Notes under the pieces: generated by a model
The model's database searches: none
Told to the model about the DNA's origin: nothing
The model's input: only the letters and a program-made list of their open reading frames with translations
Position numbers and translations under genes: made by a program
DNA from: Phycisphaerae bacterium
GTDB lineage: Bacteria; Planctomycetota; Phycisphaerae; UBA1845
Direction: 5' to 3'
Length of the DNA: 5,332 nt
Assembly: GCA_021604825.1 (NCBI GenBank)
Contig: BQJS01000257.1
Location: forward strand, 1 to 5,332
In this document: positions 1 to 5,332 of the stretch, one piece after another
Layout: each line of letters begins with the position of its first letter
Position numbering within the stretch: the first letter of the stretch is position 1

Positions 1-2
1 CT

Positions 3-806
3 GAGAGCATCAAGTTGTTCCTCAACGCCGATCACTCGGAAGGCGTGTCGCATTCCGTTGCCGATGGGGCGGCAGTCGTTTTCTCGCGCCGCTGTCCTGA
101 AAAGGAAACTCCCAACGAAGATGCCGCCGCATTGTTCGCCGGTGAATTGGGCAGTGGTGTGCTCGCGGTTGCCGATGGATTCGGAGGCCAACCCGCAGGC
201 GAGCAAGCCGCCAGAATCGCTCTCGAGTCGCTGACGGATTCTGTCAAGGAATCGCTGAACAATGAGGGAACACTTCGCACAGGAATCCTCGACGGTTTTG
301 AACGTGCAAACGAGGCCATCAACGCCATGGCAATCGGTGCCGCGACGACGATGGTGGCGGTTGAGATCGACGAAGGGCGGGTGCGATCGTACCACGTTGG
401 CGATTCGATGGCTCTGGTCGTCGGGCAGCGCGGTAAGATGAAACTACAAACCGTTTCGCACTCACCGGTTGGGTACGCCGTTGAGTCCGGCATGCTCCAC
501 GAAGACGACGCCCTTCACCATGAGGACCTGCACATCGTATCGAACATGCTGGGGTCACCCGAGATGCGCATTGAGATTGGTACGCACGTTCAATTGCGAC
601 CATGGGACACCGTCCTGATAGCAAGCGACGGCGTGTTCGACAATATTCCAGTACAGGAAGTCACTGAACTCATTCGCACGGGCCCGCTCACAAAGGTGGC
701 GAAGTTGCTCGCGGCTGAATGCGATCAAAGAATGCAGAGTCCCAGCGAAGGACAAGCCAGCAAGCCTGACGACCTGACGTTCATACTTTTTCGTATGCAC
801 CATTGA
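3..806 (+). CDS. PP2C-family Ser/Thr protein phosphatase (5' end possibly cut by window edge)
   Basis: Predicted metal-dependent phosphatase that removes phosphate from Ser/Thr residues of proteins; cytoplasmic, with no signal peptide or membrane segment seen. Numbering from the TTG at 15 (263 aa), the PP2C motifs appear in order: NED at 34-36, VADGFGG at 52-58, GAATTM at 108-113, GDS at 129-131, NMLG at 177-180, ASDGVFDN at 203-210 and PDDLT at 251-255. The expected metal ligands D36, D54, G55, D205 and D252 are all present, so an active enzyme is likely. The length fits a stand-alone catalytic domain with no sensor or kinase part. The start is uncertain: the TTG has a possible GAGAG ribosome site 7 bases upstream, but the frame stays open to the window edge (E-S-I-K before it), so the gene may begin outside. 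One oddity is that the Arg usually found about five residues before D36 is not there (Glu in place, Lys next to it). The gene converges on the metal pump gene; nothing shows a functional link. The substrate is unknown. Confidence 0.9.
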   Translation, partial: ESIKLFLNADHSEGVSHSVADGAAVVFSRRCPEKETPNEDAAALFAGELGSGVLAVADGFGGQPAGEQAARIALESLTDSVKESLNNEGTLRTGILDGFERANEAINAMAIGAATTMVAVEIDEGRVRSYHVGDSMALVVGQRGKMKLQTVSHSPVGYAVESGMLHEDDALHHEDLHIVSNMLGSPEMRIEIGTHVQLRPWDTVLIASDGVFDNIPVQEVTELIRTGPLTKVAKLLAAECDQRMQSPSEGQASKPDDLTFILFRMHH

Positions 807-827
807 TCGCCGTTAAAGCGCATCCGT
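807..827. other. Short convergent intergenic gap
   Basis: Only 21 bases separate the TGA of the phosphatase gene from the TAA of the pump gene on the opposite strand. There is no GC-rich hairpin followed by a T-run for either direction, so transcription from each side probably runs into the other gene's 3' end or stops by a factor-dependent route. This is an inference from the lack of a visible terminator. Confidence 0.7.
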
Positions 828-3800
828 TTAGACACTTTTGTCCTTACCCACAAAGATGCGATACAATGCTGGCAACACTATCAGCGTAAGCATCGTGCTG
901 GTGATCAACCCACCGATCACAACAGTTGCCAGCGGCCGTTGAACTTCTGCGCCGGTTCCCGTTGACATCGCCATCGGAACAAAGCCCAGCGAAGCGACCA
1001 GAGCTGTTGTTAGTACGGGGCGGAATCTCGTCAACGATCCTTGAATGATCGCTTCATTGATTGCAAGACCTTCGCCTCGCAACTGGTTGATGAATGTCAC
1101 CATCACCAATCCGTTTAGCACGGCGACTCCGGATAGGGCGATGAATCCGACGGCTGCTGATATCGAAAACGGCATGTCCCTAAGCCAGAGCGCGGCAATC
1201 CCACCAGATAGTCCAAGGGGCACGGCGCTAAACACGAGCAGCGAATACCGAATGCTCTTAAACGTGCTGAACAGGAGCACAAAAATCAGCAGAAAGCAGA
1301 CGGGCACGACGACTGACAATCGGCGGCGCGCGGCGATTAAATTTTCAAACTGACCACTCCAGTCCAGCCATTGGCCTTGCGGCAAAGCAATGTCCGCAAC
1401 TTTCTCCTGAGCTTCCGCGACGAACGAACCCAGATCGCGGCCGCGCACGTTGCACTGCACGTATACGCGGCGCTTGCCGTTTTCGCGACTGATCTGATTG
1501 GTGCCTTCGGCGACATTGATTTCCGCAATGTCGCTTAGAGGAATGAACCTGGCGGTGGTCGGCTTAGGCATGATGCCAGCTGATTCCGTCGTTGTTTCGA
1601 GTTGGACGTCGCGGGATTCTTCGTTTTTTGAAGGAAGAGGAATCCAAAGGTTTGAGATCGAGTCGGGCCTTTCCCGAAGTGCGTCTGACAGGCGAACGAC
1701 GATATCAAAGCGGCGGTCACCTTCAAAGACCACGCCCGCCTCTTGTCCACCGATTGCCACCGCGACCACTTCCTGCACGTCAGCGACATTGAGTCCGTAT
1801 CGAGCGATTGCGGTTCGGTCGATATCCACGGTGAGTACGGGCATTCCCGTGGTTTGCTCGACCCGAGTGTCAGCCGCCCCGGAAACTGTCTGAAGCACCG
1901 CGAGGATTTGGTCGGCGGTCTTGCGCATCGCACCAAAGTCCTGACCAAACACCTTGATGGCGATGTCGCCACGCACGCCGGCGATCAGTTCGTTGAAGCG
2001 CATTTCGATCGGTTGCGAAAACTCATAGTTATTGCCCGGCAGCGTCCTGACGGTCAGCTCGATCAGCTTCAGGAGCTTGCCTTTGTGGTTCGCAGTGTCG
2101 ATGTCGTGATGTCCGTGACCACCTTCTTCGTGCTCGTCTTCGTGCCCACCGAAGACCTTCTCGTTTTCAACGGTTTGCGCCTCGATCAGGTCGTGCAATT
2201 CTTTTTCGCTGCGCCATTGGTCTTGCGGCTTGAAGATGACGAAAGTGTCCGCAACGTTTTGAGGCATCGGATCTGTCCCGATTTCGGCCGTTCCAATCTT
2301 TGAAAACACGAATTCAACTTCGGGAAATCGTTTGATGGCTTGCTCAACATCAAACTGCATGTTCTGCGATTGTGTGAGCGACGTGCTTGGGATGCGTAGC
2401 GCGTGCATCGCCAAATCTTTTTCGTCCAACCGCGGAATGAATTCCTGTCCGAGCGTATTGAAAAGGGCCAACGACGCGACGAAGACCGCCACCGTCGCCA
2501 CGGCGAGCAGCCAGCGAGTGCTCAATGCCCATCGAATCACCGGCGCGTAAATCACTTTCGCCCACCGAATCACCGCGACCTCACGTTCTTTAATCCGCCC
2601 ACGAACGACGATGGCGACCATGGCTGGTACAAAAGTCAATGACAATATAAACGCGCCGGCCAGCGCGAAGATGACCGTCAGCGCCATCGGGTGAAACATT
2701 TTCCCTTCGATTCCCGTCAGCGTGAGAATGGGAATGTAGACAACGGTGATGATCGCTTCGCCGTATGCCGTTGCCGTGCGGACCTGCTTGCTGGCATCGA
2801 AGACCACATCCAGACGTTCACGCAACGTCAGCAAACCGCCCTTGGTTTTCTGGGCCTCGCCCAACCGACGGATGCAGTTTTCGACAATGATGACAGCCCC
2901 ATCGACAATGAGCCCAAAGTCAATCGCACCCAACGACATCAGGTTTCCACTGACTTCGTATCGCACCATGCCGATGGTTGCGATGAGCATCGATAGGGGG
3001 ATTGCCAAGGCGCAAATCAACGCGGCGCGAAAGTTACCGAGTAAGAGAAACAATACGGCGATCACCAGGATCGCGCCTTCGATCAGATTGCTTTGGACGG
3101 TGCGAATCGTTGCGTCCACAAGCTTCGTGCGATCCAAGACCGTTTTCGCACGGATACCTGGCGGCAGGGTCCTGCGAATTTGTTCGAGCTTGGCATCGAC
3201 GGCAGCTGCCACCGTCCGACTGTTTTCGCCGATCCGCATAATTGCGGTTCCGACGACAATCTCTCGCCCGTTTTCGCTGGCCGACCCGGTCCGAAGCTCG
3301 CGCCCAATTCGTACGCCGTCCGGCACGGCGATGTCGTGGACATGAATCGGAATGCCATGCCGTGAACCGACGACGATATCCGCGATCTCAGGCAACGTGC
3401 TGACCCGCCCCGTCGTGCGAATGATGTACATCTCGCCCTTGTGTTCAATGTACCCGGCGCCGGTATTGATATTGTTCTTTTCAAGCGCTTCGATGATCTC
3501 ATGAAACGTCAGCCCGTAACTCATCAGCTTCATGGGATCGGGTTGGACGTGGTATTGTTTGACGTACCCACCAATCGCATCAACGCCGGCAAGTCCTTCT
3601 TCCGTTTGAAGCTGCGGGCGAATGAGCCAATCCTGAATTTCGCGAAGGTATGCAACCTGTTCAAACTCGCTCTGAAGCCTGTGGCCTTCCGGAGTCAGAT
3701 ACGCCCCGTCGCTTTGCCACCCGAATTCGCCATCGTGAATTTTCGCACCAACACCGCCAGGATGCTCAAACTCGACAGTGTACATGTAGATCTCACCGAG

Positions 3801-4205
3801 TCCGGTCGAGATCGGTCCCATCTTGGGTTCAGCGCCGTTGGGTAGGTTCTTTTTGGCGCTGGCCAACCGTTCAAAAATCTGCTGGCGGGCGAAGTAAATA
3901 TCGACGTCGTCATCGAAAATCGCGGTGACTTGCGAAAACCCATTGCGCGAAAGTGACCGGGTGGACTGCAAACCCGGAATGCCCGCGAGCGACACTTCGA
4001 CGGGAAAGGTGATGCGTTTCTCAATCTCCAGCGGCGAGAGCGCCGCGTACTCAACGTTGACTTGCACTTGGTTGTTGGTGATATCGGGCACGGCATCGAT
4101 CGGCAATTCGGTCAATGCGTTGATACCGATCGCCGCGACGATGATCGTAAAGAGCACGACCAACCAGCGATTGTGAATTGAAAATTTTAGGATCGTCTCT
4201 AACAC
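828..4205 (-). CDS. czcA: Heavy-metal efflux RND pump, CzcA/CusA family (probably divalent-cation type)
   Basis: Inner-membrane proton/metal antiporter, the motor of a three-part metal efflux complex (1125 aa). The layout is the full RND fold: TM1 at about 13-32, a first periplasmic domain, TM2-TM6 at about 373-535, TM7 at 565-585, a second periplasmic domain, then TM8-TM12 at about 962-1118. N-terminal family signatures include LPIDAVPDIT (34-43) and SLSRNGFSQVT (84-94). TM4 carries D429-F-G, D435-G-A and E442-N, the spacing of the essential CzcA residues D402, D408 and E415. By my recalled alignment, the CusA residues M623, E939 and K984 are replaced by V651, L1030 and V1064, which favours Zn/Co/Cd/Ni over Cu/Ag. 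It is longer than the usual 1040-1070 aa because of inserts, notably a His-rich one at about 687-707. The start is GTG; an in-frame TAG two codons upstream rules out a longer protein. It follows the adaptor gene after 32 bases, so it is probably co-transcribed. No frameshift or broken motif is seen. Exact metal specificity is not settled. Confidence 0.96.
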   Translation of the reverse strand: MLETILKFSIHNRWLVVLFTIIVAAIGINALTELPIDAVPDITNNQVQVNVEYAALSPLEIEKRITFPVEVSLAGIPGLQSTRSLSRNGFSQVTAIFDDDVDIYFARQQIFERLASAKKNLPNGAEPKMGPISTGLGEIYMYTVEFEHPGGVGAKIHDGEFGWQSDGAYLTPEGHRLQSEFEQVAYLREIQDWLIRPQLQTEEGLAGVDAIGGYVKQYHVQPDPMKLMSYGLTFHEIIEALEKNNINTGAGYIEHKGEMYIIRTTGRVSTLPEIADIVVGSRHGIPIHVHDIAVPDGVRIGRELRTGSASENGREIVVGTAIMRIGENSRTVAAAVDAKLEQIRRTLPPGIRAKTVLDRTKLVDATIRTVQSNLIEGAILVIAVLFLLLGNFRAALICALAIPLSMLIATIGMVRYEVSGNLMSLGAIDFGLIVDGAVIIVENCIRRLGEAQKTKGGLLTLRERLDVVFDASKQVRTATAYGEAIITVVYIPILTLTGIEGKMFHPMALTVIFALAGAFILSLTFVPAMVAIVVRGRIKEREVAVIRWAKVIYAPVIRWALSTRWLLAVATVAVFVASLALFNTLGQEFIPRLDEKDLAMHALRIPSTSLTQSQNMQFDVEQAIKRFPEVEFVFSKIGTAEIGTDPMPQNVADTFVIFKPQDQWRSEKELHDLIEAQTVENEKVFGGHEDEHEEGGHGHHDIDTANHKGKLLKLIELTVRTLPGNNYEFSQPIEMRFNELIAGVRGDIAIKVFGQDFGAMRKTADQILAVLQTVSGAADTRVEQTTGMPVLTVDIDRTAIARYGLNVADVQEVVAVAIGGQEAGVVFEGDRRFDIVVRLSDALRERPDSISNLWIPLPSKNEESRDVQLETTTESAGIMPKPTTARFIPLSDIAEINVAEGTNQISRENGKRRVYVQCNVRGRDLGSFVAEAQEKVADIALPQGQWLDWSGQFENLIAARRRLSVVVPVCFLLIFVLLFSTFKSIRYSLLVFSAVPLGLSGGIAALWLRDMPFSISAAVGFIALSGVAVLNGLVMVTFINQLRGEGLAINEAIIQGSLTRFRPVLTTALVASLGFVPMAMSTGTGAEVQRPLATVVIGGLITSTMLTLIVLPALYRIFVGKDKSV
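2085..2147 (-). other. Histidine/acid-rich insert in the pump's periplasmic domain
   Basis: This stretch encodes residues 687-707 of the pump, with His at 688, 692, 697, 699, 700 and 707, and Glu/Asp at 689-691, 693, 694, 701 and 703. It sits between the KPQDQW segment (659-664) and the LPGNNYEFSQPIEM segment (722-735), which lie closer together in typical CzcA proteins as I remember them. By position it is in the second periplasmic domain near the substrate cleft. Binding of metal such as Zn or Ni is a reasonable inference from composition only. Confidence 0.75.
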
Positions 4206-4237
4206 GTTCTAGTTCTCTGGCCTCAATACCCTTGGTT
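4206..4237 (-). promoter_or_regulatory. Intergenic gap with weak ribosome binding site for the pump gene
   Basis: These 32 bases separate the adaptor stop codon from the pump GTG start. Read on the minus strand, the best purine-rich candidates are AGAGAA (4218-4213), 7 bases before the GTG, and GAGG (4224-4221), 15 bases before it, which is too far for an ideal site. Neither is strong, so translation may lean on coupling to the upstream gene. The TAG at 4211-4209 is in frame with the GTG and fixes the N-terminus. There is no room for an evident separate promoter, which supports an operon. Confidence 0.45.
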
Positions 4238-5332
4238 TTAGTGTTGGTGCTCAGCGGTGCTCTTACCGAGATCGGCTTTGAGCAGAAAGCTCCCTGTCGC
4301 AACGAACGGTTCGTCTTCATGCAAGCCGGCCAGCACCGGTACGAATCCTCCCACTGTTTTGCCCACCGTGACTCGCCGCGGCATGAACGCATTGACCGAG
4401 TCTGCCGCAGGAACGAACACGACAGGATTGCCATCGATCATCTGGATCGCCGTTTCCGGGACTGCGACAACTTCGCTGGCTTGCGAACCGTCGCGCTTGG
4501 ACGCCTCAATCCGAACCTGCACAAACATGCCAGGTTTCAGCGAGCGATCTTCGCACTCGACAACCACCCGGACCGAGACCGATCTCGTGTGTGGGTCAAT
4601 CATTGGCGAGATATATGAAACCTTTCCCTCATGCTCGTGCGCGTCGAGTCCGCCGGCATTGATCCAGGCCTTGGCACCCAGCGAAGCAGAAGGAAGATGC
4701 ACGCCAGTGACGTCGGCAAGTACCCAAAGCGATTCAATGTTTGCGATCACCATCAGTTTTTCGCGCTGCGGACTGACCAACTCGCCAAGCGTGACTTCCC
4801 GCTCGACGATCTCACCGGCAATCGGGGCGGTGATTGCAATACGCGGTGTGACTTCGCCAGACTCACGCAGCGCATCGACCGCATCTTGCGTCATGCCATA
4901 GACGTGCAAGGTGTTTTCAGCCGCGACGGCTGTCGCTTCGGCGGAGAGGATCTGGGCTTGGGCGACTTTGTATTCGACTTCGCGCTTTTGCACTTCATCA
5001 AGTGCGATGCCGCGATTCTGCTCGTACAGTCGTGTCGCTCGATTTAGCCCGTTTTGGGCGAGATCAACGGTGGCTTTTGCTGCATCGGCCAAGATGATTT
5101 TCTGGAGGAATTCGCTTTGGGCTTGGCCCAGTTGGGGGCTTTCGATCACGCACAGAACATCACCCGCATTGACCTTGTCGCCCAGGCGGACAGCCAACTC
5201 GACGATGCGCCCGGACAGAGTCGAGCCGACGTGGGCGACGGCTTCGGCATTGAACGCGACCCGCGCGGGTGCAACGAACGATGGGCGAAGTTCACGCAAC
5301 GCGGCGCTTTCGATCGTGATGCCATATTGCTC
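4238..5332 (-). CDS. czcB: RND efflux periplasmic adaptor (membrane-fusion protein), CzcB/CusB type, N-terminus outside window
   Basis: Periplasmic adaptor that bridges the inner-membrane RND pump and an outer-membrane channel, and may hand metal to the pump. The C-terminal 364 residues are visible. A TTG at 5299 could be read as a start, but the frame stays open to the edge and the upstream residues (EQYGITIESAA) look like normal adaptor sequence leading into the first beta strand. The gene is therefore cut, and its signal peptide or lipid anchor and any N-terminal metal site are unseen. Numbered from that TTG: first half of the lipoyl/barrel-sandwich domain at 20-53 (SGRIVELAVRLGDKVNAGDVL), an alpha-helical hairpin at about 55-132, the second lipoyl half at 153-190 (ITAPIAGEIVEREVTLGELV), a beta-barrel at about 190-270 starting LWVLADV, and a membrane-proximal domain at about 278-345. 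It ends in HQH, with a further HEH at 221-223. It lies directly upstream of the pump gene in the usual B-A order. The metal preference cannot be read from this part alone. Confidence 0.93.
   Translation of the reverse strand, partial: EQYGITIESAALRELRPSFVAPARVAFNAEAVAHVGSTLSGRIVELAVRLGDKVNAGDVLCVIESPQLGQAQSEFLQKIILADAAKATVDLAQNGLNRATRLYEQNRGIALDEVQKREVEYKVAQAQILSAEATAVAAENTLHVYGMTQDAVDALRESGEVTPRIAITAPIAGEIVEREVTLGELVSPQREKLMVIANIESLWVLADVTGVHLPSASLGAKAWINAGGLDAHEHEGKVSYISPMIDPHTRSVSVRVVVECEDRSLKPGMFVQVRIEASKRDGSQASEVVAVPETAIQMIDGNPVVFVPAADSVNAFMPRRVTVGKTVGGFVPVLAGLHEDEPFVATGSFLLKADLGKSTAEHQH

Noticed and set aside
32..493. 153-codon minus-strand frame opposite the phosphatase gene
   Set aside because: The plus-strand frame carries ordered PP2C motifs; the minus-strand translation has no recognisable motif.
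835..857. Possible hairpin (TTTGT/ACAAA arms) near the pump stop codon, considered as a terminator
   Set aside because: It has only about five AT-rich pairs and an eight-base loop, lies inside the pump coding region, and has no following T-run.
1743..2303. 186-codon open frame on the plus strand, inside the pump gene
   Set aside because: It lies wholly antisense to the well-conserved pump gene, has no recognisable domain and fits the long spurious frames typical of antisense GC-rich coding DNA.
2746..3345. 199-codon open frame on the plus strand, inside the pump gene
   Set aside because: It is antisense to conserved transmembrane and periplasmic pump sequence, is of low-complexity Ser/Thr/Arg-rich composition, and shows no family resemblance.
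5297..5299. TTG as the real start of the adaptor gene
   Set aside because: The frame continues to the window edge with adaptor-like residues, and a start here would remove the signal peptide and N-terminal strand that a periplasmic adaptor needs.
1..5332. Phosphatase plus efflux genes as one new signalling-transport system
   Set aside because: The phosphatase is on the opposite strand and convergent, so it is not in the efflux operon; PP2C genes are common and nothing in the sequence ties it to the pump.

Overview
The window looks like bacterial chromosomal DNA of moderate GC content, dense with genes. It holds three protein-coding genes, two of them running off the window edges. No RNA gene, mobile element, CRISPR array or long non-coding stretch is visible. 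The lineage cannot be fixed from this sequence. The GC level, the non-ATG starts and the style of the PP2C gene would suit a Planctomycetota-type bacterium (Rhodopirellula-like), but that is a weak impression. The periplasmic adaptor plus RND pump point firmly to a Gram-negative, two-membrane cell.

Left part (1-806, plus strand): a PP2C-family serine/threonine protein phosphatase with its metal-binding motifs intact. Its reading frame is open to the left edge, so the true start is either a TTG at 15 or lies outside the window. It ends 21 bases from the stop codon of the convergent pump gene.

Middle and right part (828-5332, minus strand): two genes of a heavy-metal efflux operon, read right to left. 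First comes a membrane-fusion (adaptor) protein of the CzcB/CusB type, cut at its N-terminus by the right edge. After a 32-base gap comes a full-length inner-membrane RND pump of the CzcA type. The pump should use the proton gradient to move metal cations from the periplasm or cytoplasm, through the adaptor and an outer-membrane TolC-like channel, to the outside. The channel gene and any metal regulator are not in view and may lie beyond position 5332. Residues in transmembrane segment 4 (Asp, Asp, Glu with CzcA spacing) and the absence of several CusA hallmark residues favour divalent metals (Zn, Co, Cd, Ni) over Cu(I)/Ag(I).

I see no undescribed biological system here. The best points for a second look are a histidine-rich insert in the periplasmic part of the pump and a phosphatase that seems to lack the usual phosphate-binding arginine before its first metal motif.
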